Below are positions 32,379 through 41,581 of a stretch of 47,536 bases of DNA, one piece after another. The position numbers and the translations under genes were made by a program. Position 1 is the first letter of the stretch. Each line of letters opens with the position of its first letter. Source of the stretch: an uncultured bacterium (GTDB lineage Bacteria > Verrucomicrobiota > Kiritimatiellia > PWTM01); the NCBI GenBank assembly GCA_937935255.1, contig CALGXT010000035.1:1-47536 (forward strand). The letters are read 5' to 3'. The notes below the pieces were generated by a model. It searched no databases, was not told the origin of the DNA, and saw nothing but the letters and a program-made list of their open reading frames with translations.

Positions 32379-32457
32379 TTTTCGCCGTATTATTTTATAA
32401 GTTTCGATCGGCTTGTGGGGACCGATTCGCCGCAGCCGTGGAAAGGGAAAGGGCAAA

Positions 32458-34476
32458 ATGACAAGAGATCGAGGAGGAAGAAGGGGAGCCGAATGGTTCT
32501 TTGCCGGGGTGATGGCGCTGATGGGATCGCCCGCGGTCTATGCTGCGCCTTTCACGGCTCGCGTGAATTCGGAGACGGGCATCGCGATCGAGTCGGGCGG
32601 GCATGTGTTCACGGATCGGTTCAAGCCGTCGCTGCTCCGGGCGCGCATGGAGACGCGCGAAATTGTAGAGGGGCGGCTGCGCTATACGTTTGAGGACGCC
32701 GACCGCGCCGTGGAGCGCATGACGGTCACGGCGGACGGTCGCGGACTGGAGGCGGTTTACTCGTGGGGATCCCTGCGCGTGACACCTCTGCCCCGAGCGG
32801 ACGGGATGGACCTGGAGGTAAAAATCGAGAACCGCGATGCGAGCCGGACGTTGACCGATTTTGAGATCGAAGCGCTGGCATTGGATTTCCCCGCGCCGCC
32901 CCAGGGGAACACCCGATGGGTTTCCAATCGGGATGGGCCTGCGGTCGCGGAAATAAAATGGGGAGGGGAAAAGCTGCTGGCGGCGATTTTGACGAACGAG
33001 CCGCTTCAAATAAATTTCGGGCGAGCGCCGCGCGGCGTTCCGAATCGCCGCCCTCTGGTGATCGGCGGCAATGTGCGGACCTTCGCGCCGGGGGCGGTGG
33101 AAATCTTCCCGTACGGGTTGCCGCGGGTGGCGCCGGGAACTGAATCCGTCTTCCGCATTGGTCTGCGGCGCGCGCCGGCCGACACGCCGGATCCTGTGGC
33201 GCTGGCGGATCTCTATGCCGACTTCGCGCGGATGCGTCCGGAAATCGTGCGGTGGAGGGATCGCCGGCCGATCGGCATGATTTTTCTGCAGAGCCGCGGG
33301 CGGTTGAGTCCGAAAAATCCTCGCGGTTGGTTCAACAAGGCCGATCTCGACATCCAGACGCCGGAAGGGCAGGCGGAGCTAAAGCGTCTGTTCCTGGAGT
33401 CGGCGCGAGCGTCCGTCAGAGTGCTCGAGAGCGTTGGCGCACAGGGGGTGGTCGTCTGGAACGTCGAAGGCGAAGAGCATCCTCATCCGGTCTCATACAT
33501 CGGCGATCCGCGGTTGCAACCCATTCTCGCGCCGGAACTGAACGGCTTCATTGACGAATACTTCCAGATTTTCCGCGAGGCCGGTTTACGCACGGGCGTT
33601 ACCCTGCGGCCTACGCAACCGTATCCGGACAAGGATGGGAAATGGAAACACGGCACCGGCAGTCATAATCCGACCGAGCGCAATCCCCACAACGATTCGT
33701 TCGACGAAGTTTGGCCGAAGGGTCTTCCATGGTGGCGCTTCTACCCGATCGTGGAACGGATGAGCCGGAAGATTCAATTCGCCCGCGAGCGGTGGGGCGC
33801 GACGATCTTCTACGTGGACACCAACGGCATCAACGTGCAGGTGCAGGAGGATCCGAAATTCCAGTGGATGCTGCTGGATGCGTGGGTCTTTCGCGAGTTG
33901 CGGACGCGGCATCCCGATGTGTTGCTGATCCCCGAATTCGATCGCGGACCGGACTATTTCGCCGTCACGGCTCGATATGACCAGCTCGATCATACGAAGC
34001 GGACGGCGACGCCGGCGTTGGCCCGGCGCCTGTATCCTGAATCCTTTATCGTCAACCAGATCGTGAACGCCAAAGTCGAACAGTTGGCGCGGGGCGCGCC
34101 ATGGTTTGACGGGCTGGTGAATGCGGTGACCCAGGGCGACACGGTTTTCTTCCGCGGTTGGTTCAACAGCGCCCATAACAACAACGTGCGCTCGATTTTC
34201 GCTGAGGCGGCGCGGCGCGCGCCGTTCGAAGTCTATATCGAGCCGGGGCGTTTGACCCTGAATGGCGCGCCGGTGCGCGATACGGAAGAATTGACGCGCC
34301 TGCTGCGCGAGCGCGCGCCATCCTCCCAATCGGTGGCGGAGCGCCGAGTGTATGTGGGCTATGAGCCGTCGGCGGATCGAAAGCGCGACATTGAGCCCGT
34401 GCTGGAGGCCATTTTGAAGGCGGACGCCTTTTTGGCCTGGACCCACCCGTTCCGGCGCGAAGCGCTCCCGTATTAA
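32458..34476 (+). CDS. Exported putative glycosidase with TIM-barrel-like domain
   Basis: A 672-residue secreted protein. The signal peptide ends at about residue 29 (VYAAPF). An N-terminal beta-sandwich (about 30-265) resembles the galactose-mutarotase-like domains of glycosidases. From about 275 a barrel-like domain follows: RPIGMIFLQSRGRLSPKNPRGW, GAQGVVVWNVEGEEHPHPVSYIGDP, REAGLRTGVTLRPTQPY, WGATIFYVDTNGIN and DVLLIPEFDRGPDYF. Acids at strand ends (NVEGEE, YVDTNG, IPEFD) are candidates for catalysis. I cannot assign a family. AAAGGGAAAGGG precedes ATG 32458, preferred over the in-frame GTG 32413. It leads an operon-like run. Confidence 0.6.
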   Translation: MTRDRGGRRGAEWFFAGVMALMGSPAVYAAPFTARVNSETGIAIESGGHVFTDRFKPSLLRARMETREIVEGRLRYTFEDADRAVERMTVTADGRGLEAVYSWGSLRVTPLPRADGMDLEVKIENRDASRTLTDFEIEALALDFPAPPQGNTRWVSNRDGPAVAEIKWGGEKLLAAILTNEPLQINFGRAPRGVPNRRPLVIGGNVRTFAPGAVEIFPYGLPRVAPGTESVFRIGLRRAPADTPDPVALADLYADFARMRPEIVRWRDRRPIGMIFLQSRGRLSPKNPRGWFNKADLDIQTPEGQAELKRLFLESARASVRVLESVGAQGVVVWNVEGEEHPHPVSYIGDPRLQPILAPELNGFIDEYFQIFREAGLRTGVTLRPTQPYPDKDGKWKHGTGSHNPTERNPHNDSFDEVWPKGLPWWRFYPIVERMSRKIQFARERWGATIFYVDTNGINVQVQEDPKFQWMLLDAWVFRELRTRHPDVLLIPEFDRGPDYFAVTARYDQLDHTKRTATPALARRLYPESFIVNQIVNAKVEQLARGAPWFDGLVNAVTQGDTVFFRGWFNSAHNNNVRSIFAEAARRAPFEVYIEPGRLTLNGAPVRDTEELTRLLRERAPSSQSVAERRVYVGYEPSADRKRDIEPVLEAILKADAFLAWTHPFRREALPY

Positions 34477-34487
34477 GAGGGGGGTGG

Positions 34488-34970
34488 ATGAAGCCTCCCC
34501 CAAAGACTGTGGCAAGCGGTGAGTATCCGATGACGCCTGATCGCACACGCGCATGGAAATTGGCGGCTTTGGCGGTCGTCGTTGTGGCGGTCGGCGCCCT
34601 CGCGCTGTGGCGGGGCGGACGCGTCCACGGGCCGGCGCCGCGCTATTCGGGCTACGTCGAAGAAGACACGTTGAAACCCTTCCGGGTTTCCAGCCCCCGG
34701 GCGGCCCCCTTTGTGGGACCCCGCGGCCAGACCATTGTGGAGGCGGTCTACAGGGAAGGCGGGAACGGGAAGCCCCGGATCGCGTATCTGGCAAAGCATA
34801 GCGAAGAAGGGCGCGCGGCGGCGGAACGCCGGTTGCGGGGTATTCCGCCGGAGGCCGGAGACGGAGAGCATGTTGTCCTGGTGCGCGAGCCGATCGCCGG
34901 CGCCGCCTGGCATCCGATAGACAGTCCGGAGGGGCAACGAATCACCTCGGTCAGGAGCAGTCGTGAATAA
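34488..34970 (+). CDS. Membrane-anchored protein of unknown function
   Basis: A 160-residue protein with one N-terminal membrane helix (WKLAALAVVVVAVGALALW) and a soluble domain outside the cytoplasm. AGAGGGGGG upstream supports ATG 34488 rather than 34530. No family recognised. It sits 11 bp after the putative glycosidase and overlaps the pseudopilin gene by 8 bp, so the two may be made together. Confidence 0.55.
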   Translation: MKPPPKTVASGEYPMTPDRTRAWKLAALAVVVVAVGALALWRGGRVHGPAPRYSGYVEEDTLKPFRVSSPRAAPFVGPRGQTIVEAVYREGGNGKPRIAYLAKHSEEGRAAAERRLRGIPPEAGDGEHVVLVREPIAGAAWHPIDSPEGQRITSVRSSRE

Positions 34971-35886
34971 TGCCCGGTGTCCTGTTTCGCGGCCCGCATC
35001 GGCGTTGAGGTCCGGCGCCGCCGGTTGCTCTCGCGCAAAGCCGGTGCGGCGTTTTTCGGCGCGCTCGATTTCAGGCATCCCGCCTGCGTGCCGGGCGTTC
35101 ACCTTGATCGAACTGCTGGTGGTGGTCAGCATCATTGCGGTTTTGATGGCCCTGCTGATGCCGGCGCTCAGCAATGCGCGAGAGCGCGCGCGGGAGATTA
35201 AATGCGCCGCCAATCTGCGGAGCACGGCGATCGCCTTCAACGTGGCGGCGGCGGATAACCAAATGCGCGCTCCTCCCCTGCTGGGGCATACCGCCGCTCG
35301 CGGGGGCCCTCCCCCGTACAGTCTCTGGAAACACAGCGGCAGCAGTGAAAGCGCCGCGGCCACCTCTTCGCGCTGGCTGGGCGACACGCTGATCGAAAAG
35401 GGCTATGCGACCTGGGAGACTTTCGATTGTCCGTCCAACACGGGGAAGGGCGTGATGTATGACACCTCGACATCGCCGTGGACGCCCACCGGGCAGATCG
35501 GTCCCGGCGTGGAGTTCGGCATGAGCGGTTTTTTCGATCAGTGGGGCGGCGCGCCTAACAGCACCTTTTTCCAGTTGATGGCCGGTTCGGGCGCCATGGC
35601 CATGGCGATGCAATCCTGGCCGTTGGCGCGGATCGAATTTGTCTCGCAAGGGATGCTGTTCGCCGATGTCGCGCCGGGCAGCCGGTATCCGTTCATTTAT
35701 CCGTGGGGTTCGCAGATGGCGCACCGGCGCGGCACGCACGGGAATATAGCGTTTTTCGACGGACACGTCGAAAGCCGGCCGGCCGTGGAATTTTGGCCGA
35801 ATTTGAGACCCGCTCCCTACAACAACTGGCGAACCTCGGCAATGTGGCGACCGGTAAGCGAGACGGGCGTCGAAAAAATCTGGTGA
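34963..35886 (+). CDS. Type II/IV pseudopilin-like protein with H-x-DG motif
   Basis: A 307-residue protein with a 45-residue leader and prepilin site CRA-FTLIELLVVVSIIAVLMALLMPALSNARERAREIKC. The +5 Glu and helix are standard, but the residue before the cleaved bond is Ala, not the usual Gly. The C-terminal HGNIAFFDGHVESRP is the motif of the large pseudopilin families of Planctomycetes, Verrucomicrobia and Lentisphaerae. It starts with GTG 34963 and overlaps the upstream gene. In these phyla such genes often accompany sugar-degradation genes; the role there is unknown. Confidence 0.85.
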   Translation: MNNARCPVSRPASALRSGAAGCSRAKPVRRFSARSISGIPPACRAFTLIELLVVVSIIAVLMALLMPALSNARERAREIKCAANLRSTAIAFNVAAADNQMRAPPLLGHTAARGGPPPYSLWKHSGSSESAAATSSRWLGDTLIEKGYATWETFDCPSNTGKGVMYDTSTSPWTPTGQIGPGVEFGMSGFFDQWGGAPNSTFFQLMAGSGAMAMAMQSWPLARIEFVSQGMLFADVAPGSRYPFIYPWGSQMAHRRGTHGNIAFFDGHVESRPAVEFWPNLRPAPYNNWRTSAMWRPVSETGVEKIW

Positions 35887-35899
35887 AAACCTCCTCGAG

Positions 35900-37936
35900 A
35901 TGCATATGACGCGAACAACCCCCATGAACTCTCCAGAGCCAGCGACCATCCCCGCGCCTGAAACGGAATCCCTGACGATACCGAAAGTGGTGATTGAGAC
36001 GGGAAATCGCGCGCCGACAGCTTTTGGCCTCGATTTGAGGATGGACCCCGTGACGGGGCAATTGCGGCAACTGGCCTGTCCGCGCACCGGGCAAGTCATC
36101 GTCCGCTACGAGGCGGGCGCGGAAGTGGAATTGAACGGGCGTGCGCTGGATCTCCGGCTGGTGGGCCGCGAGGAATCGCCGGCCGAGGCGGTCGCCTGGA
36201 TGCGCGCGCGCGTAGCCTGCGCCTACGGCGCCAGCGCTTCGCTCCTCATTCGTCGTACCATCACCCTGGGGGGGATGCCCAATCGGAGCGGGCCGCCCCA
36301 ATCCGCGCATATCCGATACGAAGTGCGGCGCGCGCCCAACCCCGAGACCTGCGATGAGTCGGACGCCATCTGGCGACCCGACATCGAGGCGCCGTTGTTT
36401 TTGGAGACACTGACCGTGCCGGCGGCCCCGTGCCGATGGTACGGAGACCGAACCTGCATCCGGGCGCCGGCGATCGGCGGCTCCGGCCCCCGGGAACACG
36501 TCAGCCTGGAGGATGGGCCGCTTTCCGAGGCGCTGCCCTATCTGCAATCGGACTTTCGAACGGCATTTCCGGGCCAGTCCACCGTCAATGGCGCAATGTA
36601 TTATGAGCGCGATAGCGAAAATTTCGTCTGGGTTCTCGCGCGGCGGCCGCATCAAGGCGGGCGGCTGGAATACGGGCCTCAACGGCATGCCTACCGATTC
36701 GATTGGTTTCGTCCGCTCGCGCTGCAGGACGAGGTGATGACGCCGCCGGTGTCGTTTTTCTGGGGTCGGGGGCTTGGTGAGGCCGACGCCGTACTGGCTC
36801 GGCAGTTCGATCTGTATGAGGAGCCGCCCGAGTGGTGGTATCGCACCGCGTGGTTCTGGCTGCACCCGTTGATGCAGCCGGGCGGTTCGTTCGAAACGGC
36901 GCGGCGCGGGGCCCAAACGCTGATGGAACAGTGCGGCGTGCGCGGTTTCGGTCTGCTGGCGCACGATATCCCCTGGAGCGGCGGCGACATTGACGTGGGT
37001 TCCCCTCGTCCGTCGCCTTCCGCCGGCGGCGCCGACGGACTGCGCCGCCTGGTGGAGAGCATACGATCGGCCGGCGGCCATACCTTCATCTGGATGTCGC
37101 GTACAGGCCATCGCGCGGAAGACCCTGCTGTGCGCGCCGCTTGGGCCCTTCGCGGCGTGGATGGCCGTCCCATCCGCATCTACCCTCGTCGCGGAAACGG
37201 TGTTCGGCTGGACGTCGTGAATCCGGGCGACCCATCCTTTCAAGAATACCTGATGGAGTGGATCGAATACTATGTGCGCCAGATCGGCATTGACGGTATT
37301 TTTTGGGATTCGGGTTTTCAGCCGCTCCCGCCGGATTTTGGCGAAAAGCCGTATCTGGCCAATCCCGGCCAAACCGGGCCGCGGATGGCCGAGTGTTACG
37401 AACGCCTCTATCGTTTCGGGCGTTCGCTCTCGCGGGATTTTTTCATGTGGGCCGAAGGGGTCAGCGTGGATATCCCGATGAACGGTTTTGCCGTGGATCA
37501 ACGCGATCAGGAGGCGGGTCAGCTTTGGATGCAACGTCTGGCGCACGCCGGGCCGCGACGCCTCGTGTGGCGATCCTGCTGGGCGCACGATCTGGCTTCC
37601 GGTTTCCCCTTCATCTCGCCCCCGAACGATGTGCGGCTGCCGGCGACCCCCGCCGCGTACGAACAGATAGCCCTCGATCCGATGAATCGGTGGACGTGCG
37701 AGATCGTGCGGGAGCGGGGTGTGCGGAACGCCGTGGGCCTCGGGGCGGGTAAAAGCCTGCTCGATGAGTTCGTGGCGCTGTCGCCGGGCGCGAGCGGCGT
37801 AGCTCGGATATCGGCGCCGCGCGCGCGGGGCGAGCGCCTGAAACATCTCCATGACGGGCGCGTCGTCGTCGGTCGCCGCGCGGACGGCGACGTGATTTTC
37901 GAGGGGCTCACGAGCGGCGCCTGGGTGATGTTCTGA
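35900..37936 (+). CDS. Putative alpha-glycosidase-like protein (GH36/clan-D-like barrel)
   Basis: A 678-residue protein without signal peptide. An N-terminal beta-rich half precedes a barrel domain with GVRGFGLLAHDIPWSGGDIDVG, AGGHTFIWMSRTGHRAEDP, QIGIDGIFWDSGFQPL and FFMWAEGVSVDIPMNGF. The Asp of IFWDSG fits a catalytic nucleophile and the Glu or Asp of WAEGVSVD an acid/base, as in clan D glycosidases. A small C-terminal beta domain follows. Family assignment is tentative. It begins 13 bp after the pseudopilin gene, so it is likely in the same transcript. Confidence 0.55.
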   Translation: MHMTRTTPMNSPEPATIPAPETESLTIPKVVIETGNRAPTAFGLDLRMDPVTGQLRQLACPRTGQVIVRYEAGAEVELNGRALDLRLVGREESPAEAVAWMRARVACAYGASASLLIRRTITLGGMPNRSGPPQSAHIRYEVRRAPNPETCDESDAIWRPDIEAPLFLETLTVPAAPCRWYGDRTCIRAPAIGGSGPREHVSLEDGPLSEALPYLQSDFRTAFPGQSTVNGAMYYERDSENFVWVLARRPHQGGRLEYGPQRHAYRFDWFRPLALQDEVMTPPVSFFWGRGLGEADAVLARQFDLYEEPPEWWYRTAWFWLHPLMQPGGSFETARRGAQTLMEQCGVRGFGLLAHDIPWSGGDIDVGSPRPSPSAGGADGLRRLVESIRSAGGHTFIWMSRTGHRAEDPAVRAAWALRGVDGRPIRIYPRRGNGVRLDVVNPGDPSFQEYLMEWIEYYVRQIGIDGIFWDSGFQPLPPDFGEKPYLANPGQTGPRMAECYERLYRFGRSLSRDFFMWAEGVSVDIPMNGFAVDQRDQEAGQLWMQRLAHAGPRRLVWRSCWAHDLASGFPFISPPNDVRLPATPAAYEQIALDPMNRWTCEIVRERGVRNAVGLGAGKSLLDEFVALSPGASGVARISAPRARGERLKHLHDGRVVVGRRADGDVIFEGLTSGAWVMF

Positions 37937-38017
37937 GCGCGTACGCCGCCGACTCGCACAATGCCCCGCAGAGAAAGCAAAAGGATCAACCCCCCGGACC
38001 TTTCAAAGGATATGGCC

Positions 38018-41000
38018 ATGAGCAAAGCAAATTCCTGGATGATGCGGCCGAATACACTTCGCATCGGGTTGGCCGCCGTTTTGATGACCGCCGCGTCCGC
38101 CGCGCGCGCGCAAACCGAGGACAATCCGGTCTCGGCCCGCCCGCCGCGCCTGGTCGTCCCGCGCGTCGCAACACCGCCGACGGTGGACGGACGCCTCGAA
38201 TCGGGTGAGTGGGAGGGCGCCGCCGCCATCAGCGGGTTCATGGGCGCCACCGGCGCGCGCGGCGGTCTCATCGAGCCGACGCCGTCGGTCATGTACGCGG
38301 CCCACGATGGACGCCGACTCTATATCGCCATGCGGGTGCAACTGCGCCCCGGCGTCATTCCCAGCCGGCGCTATCGCCGTCGCGACGAACCGGTATACAT
38401 GGATAACTACCAGTTCGAATTCTGGATCACGCCGCCGGTGCGCGGACGACTCGAATCCTACCAGTTCATCGGCAACGCCTACGGCGCAATTTTCGACGTG
38501 CGCCATGTGCCCGAGCTGGGCATCGCCAACGTCTTGTGGAACGGCGACTGGGAGTTTCGCAATCATTTTGTGCGCGGAGAATACTGGTCGGCGGAGCTCG
38601 CGATTGATTTCGCCGAATTCGGCGTCGAGCGGGTCGCCCCCGACCAGGTCTGGCGCGGATTGTTCGCGGTCGCCTGGCCGCAGCGCAGCTGGCCCTTCAC
38701 CCACGGCTGGTATAAAAACGTCGGCACGCACGCCGAGCTGGTGTTCGCGGAGGACGCCGCGGCGGTCCGTCTGCTGGACTTCTCCAGCTTGCTGGAAAAT
38801 CGCGTCGCGCCCGATCTGGAAATCTTCAACCCCGGGGGCGCCGCGAATTACCGGTGGAGAACTCGGATGGAAGACGCGCAGGCGGAATCGGTCGTGTCCG
38901 CGCCTGCCGGCGCCGCGACCGGACTGAAGACCCGCATGGAACTGCCGCCCTGGCCCGACGGGACGCGGCGCCGCACGGTGGAGCTTGAGGTGACGGACGC
39001 ACGGAATCGCGTATTGTTGCGCGGCGACTGGCATTATTCTCCGCTGGACGTGGCGGCGCGCACGGACTCCAGCGCCCCGGCGGAAGAAAAGCCTTGGTCG
39101 TTGCCGGCGCGCGTGCAGTTCGCGCCGCTGGCCATGGGTCTCAAAATTTGGGCGGATGTCTTGGACTACCCGCAACGCGACCGGCTCGACGCCGTCCGGT
39201 GCTTGGTCCGCCGCGCCGGCGAGACGGAGGGTCCGCCGGTGTCCTCCGTGGAGGTGCGCGACTTCGCCTATGACGCGGCGGAAACCTATATCTGGTTGCC
39301 GAAGGATTTGCCGTACGGCGAGTATGAAGCCGTGATCCGGTATGTCGCGGCCGACGGCGAGACGCTGGCGGAGGCCCTCCATCCCTTCCGCCATCGCGAC
39401 TTGCGCGAGGAGTTCGTTTGGCTCGGATCCAACGTGGCCGGCGATATCCGGGTGCGCCCCCCCTTCGAGCCGGTTCGGGTTGAGGGCCGCAAACTGCGGG
39501 TCTGGGGACGCACGCATGAAATGGAAGGCGCCTTCCCGAGTCAGATCACCAGCGCCGGCGCGCCGATGTTGGCGCGCCCGATCTCGCTGGCCGCCATCAT
39601 CGCCGGCCGGCGCGTGGAGGCGCAGATGATCCGCCCGTTCCGGCTGATCAAATCCGGGGATGAGGAGGCGGTCTTCGAAGGCGCCTATACGCTGGCCGGT
39701 CTGGATCTCGAGCTGCAAGGGCGCCTCGCGTTTGACGGCCTGTTGCATTACCGTCTGGAGGCCCGACCGATCGAGGGCGAAGCGGGCGAGCCGGTGGAGC
39801 GCCTGTTTATCGCGATGCCCGTCAAGGCGGCGCACGCGAAATATTACTTCTCAACGGGCGGCGGATGGAACGTCGCCATCGGCGATACCCGCCCGACCGC
39901 GAACGGCGGGAACATCGTCTGGGATTCCCGGGATACGGCGGACTTTGTTCCCTATGTCGGACTGACGGATGACGATCGCGCCCTTCAGTGGTTTGCCGAC
40001 AATGACCATGACTGGGCGCTGGGTTCGGAAGCCCCTTGCGCGCAGATCGTGCGGGAGAACGACGTGGTTGAGGCGCAGATTCATTTGGTGCGCCGATCGG
40101 GTCCGGCGCCGGCCTTTCAAGCGCAATTCGGTTTCATCGCCTCACCGGTCCGGCCGATGCCGCGCCATTGGCGGCATACCGCGTTGGATTCCCGCCCCCT
40201 GGCCGGAAGCAAGATCAATTTCTTTTTCGGTCCGGGCCATGGCGGCACCCCCATCGATCTCCACGACACGAAGAAACTCGCCGAAGCGATGAAAATCGAG
40301 ATCCCTCCCGGCGCGAACCCGGACGTGGTGCTTCGCGACCTGCCGCCCACACGGACCGAATGGGACATGGCTCACCTCCGTCGCGTATTGGGCGGACGCT
40401 TCGACCGGTTCGCGAGCGTGCGCAATTCCGCGACGAGCCCAGATCCGCATCGCACCCGCGTCTGTTACTTCTACAATGCTCGGATGTATTTCGAGGGCAA
40501 CCGATCCGCGGCGTTCCGCGCGTTTTTCCCCGGCGAATGGACCGAAGTGCCCGCCAGCGGCTGGTTCCACCTGACGCCGGTCGAAAGTTATCAGGATTTC
40601 TTCAGCTTTCACCTCGATCTGTGGTTCAAGCATTGGTACGTGCCGGGATTGTATTTCGATGAAGTCTATCTGCCGCTCGATTACAACGTTTTCAACGGCA
40701 ACGGAAAGCTCATGCCCGACGGCAGCGTGCGGCCTTCCGTGGCGCTGATGCATCAGCGCCGCTATCTCTATCGGATGCGGGAACTCTTCTTTCTCCACAA
40801 GCAGGATCCTTTCATTTGGGTGCACACCTCGAACTATATGGCGCCCCACGCCATTGCCGCCGCCGATATCGCCATGTACGGCGAAGACCGCACCCCGACG
40901 CCGACCGTGGACATCATGGACACGATCCCGTCACTGCTGTTCCGGTCGCTCGGACGAGGTCAGAAATTCGGCTTCGTTCCCGTCTGGATGGTCATGGCCG

Positions 41001-41578
41001 GACGGGGCGGACCGCAATGGGGTTTCGCGGGGCGCCAGACGTTCGGTTGGTGCTGGATGCATGACGTCGTCCCCGAATACCACACGACCATGGCGGGGCG
41101 GCATCTGGTTGCCCTGCGCGCGGGGTGGGGCATTGACGCCGATGATGTCGCCTTCGCTCCTTTCTGGAGCGAAAAGCCGCCGCTTCGGGATGCCCCGCCG
41201 GATATCATCGCCAGCGCCTGGACGCGCCCCGGCGGCCGCGCGCTCGTGATGGTGATGAACCTGGGACGGTCTGACGTCGCGGCGGCCCGAATTCGGCTCG
41301 ATCCCGAGGCGCTGGGTTTGGCGGCGCGATTCCGCGTGCTCGATCTCGAATCCGGTCCGGCCGCGCGGTCGTGGATGGAGATGTGCCGCGAAGTTTGGCG
41401 GCAAATTTCCGCCAATGCCCCGAACACCGCGATTCGCTCCGTCACGCAGCCTGCGAACGGGCTGATGGCACGCATGACCTACGATCCGAACGAACTGACC
41501 GAAGTCAGCGCCGGAGCCGAATTCCAACTAGCCGTTCCCGCCCGCGATTTCCGCACGCTGGTCATCGAGCCTCAGTGA
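38018..41578 (+). CDS. Large exported protein with CBM9-like N-terminus and putative glycosidase domain
   Basis: A 1186-residue secreted protein. A signal peptide (about 1-31, ending SAARA) leads into a carbohydrate-binding family-9-like domain: VPRVATPPTVDGRLESGEWEGAAAISGF through YQFEFWITPPVRGRLESYQF. A middle beta region follows, then a large C-terminal domain with WGLGS-like strands, RVCYFYNARMYF, WFKHWYVPGLYFDEVYLPLDYN and DPFIWVHTSNYM; the acidic GLYFDEVY is a candidate active site. The C-terminal part resembles DUF6067/GH123-type proteins, an uncertain match. AAAGGA lies 7 nt before ATG 38018, favouring it over 38012 and 37961. Confidence 0.6.
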   Translation: MSKANSWMMRPNTLRIGLAAVLMTAASAARAQTEDNPVSARPPRLVVPRVATPPTVDGRLESGEWEGAAAISGFMGATGARGGLIEPTPSVMYAAHDGRRLYIAMRVQLRPGVIPSRRYRRRDEPVYMDNYQFEFWITPPVRGRLESYQFIGNAYGAIFDVRHVPELGIANVLWNGDWEFRNHFVRGEYWSAELAIDFAEFGVERVAPDQVWRGLFAVAWPQRSWPFTHGWYKNVGTHAELVFAEDAAAVRLLDFSSLLENRVAPDLEIFNPGGAANYRWRTRMEDAQAESVVSAPAGAATGLKTRMELPPWPDGTRRRTVELEVTDARNRVLLRGDWHYSPLDVAARTDSSAPAEEKPWSLPARVQFAPLAMGLKIWADVLDYPQRDRLDAVRCLVRRAGETEGPPVSSVEVRDFAYDAAETYIWLPKDLPYGEYEAVIRYVAADGETLAEALHPFRHRDLREEFVWLGSNVAGDIRVRPPFEPVRVEGRKLRVWGRTHEMEGAFPSQITSAGAPMLARPISLAAIIAGRRVEAQMIRPFRLIKSGDEEAVFEGAYTLAGLDLELQGRLAFDGLLHYRLEARPIEGEAGEPVERLFIAMPVKAAHAKYYFSTGGGWNVAIGDTRPTANGGNIVWDSRDTADFVPYVGLTDDDRALQWFADNDHDWALGSEAPCAQIVRENDVVEAQIHLVRRSGPAPAFQAQFGFIASPVRPMPRHWRHTALDSRPLAGSKINFFFGPGHGGTPIDLHDTKKLAEAMKIEIPPGANPDVVLRDLPPTRTEWDMAHLRRVLGGRFDRFASVRNSATSPDPHRTRVCYFYNARMYFEGNRSAAFRAFFPGEWTEVPASGWFHLTPVESYQDFFSFHLDLWFKHWYVPGLYFDEVYLPLDYNVFNGNGKLMPDGSVRPSVALMHQRRYLYRMRELFFLHKQDPFIWVHTSNYMAPHAIAAADIAMYGEDRTPTPTVDIMDTIPSLLFRSLGRGQKFGFVPVWMVMAGRGGPQWGFAGRQTFGWCWMHDVVPEYHTTMAGRHLVALRAGWGIDADDVAFAPFWSEKPPLRDAPPDIIASAWTRPGGRALVMVMNLGRSDVAAARIRLDPEALGLAARFRVLDLESGPAARSWMEMCREVWRQISANAPNTAIRSVTQPANGLMARMTYDPNELTEVSAGAEFQLAVPARDFRTLVIEPQ

Positions 41579-41581
41579 AAG

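Noticed and set aside
29138-32402. Shared ATTATTTTATA at about 29139 and 32390 as an operator for the GntR/LacI regulator
   Set aside because: The match is only an 11-bp A/T-rich string without symmetry, likely by chance in A/T-rich gaps.
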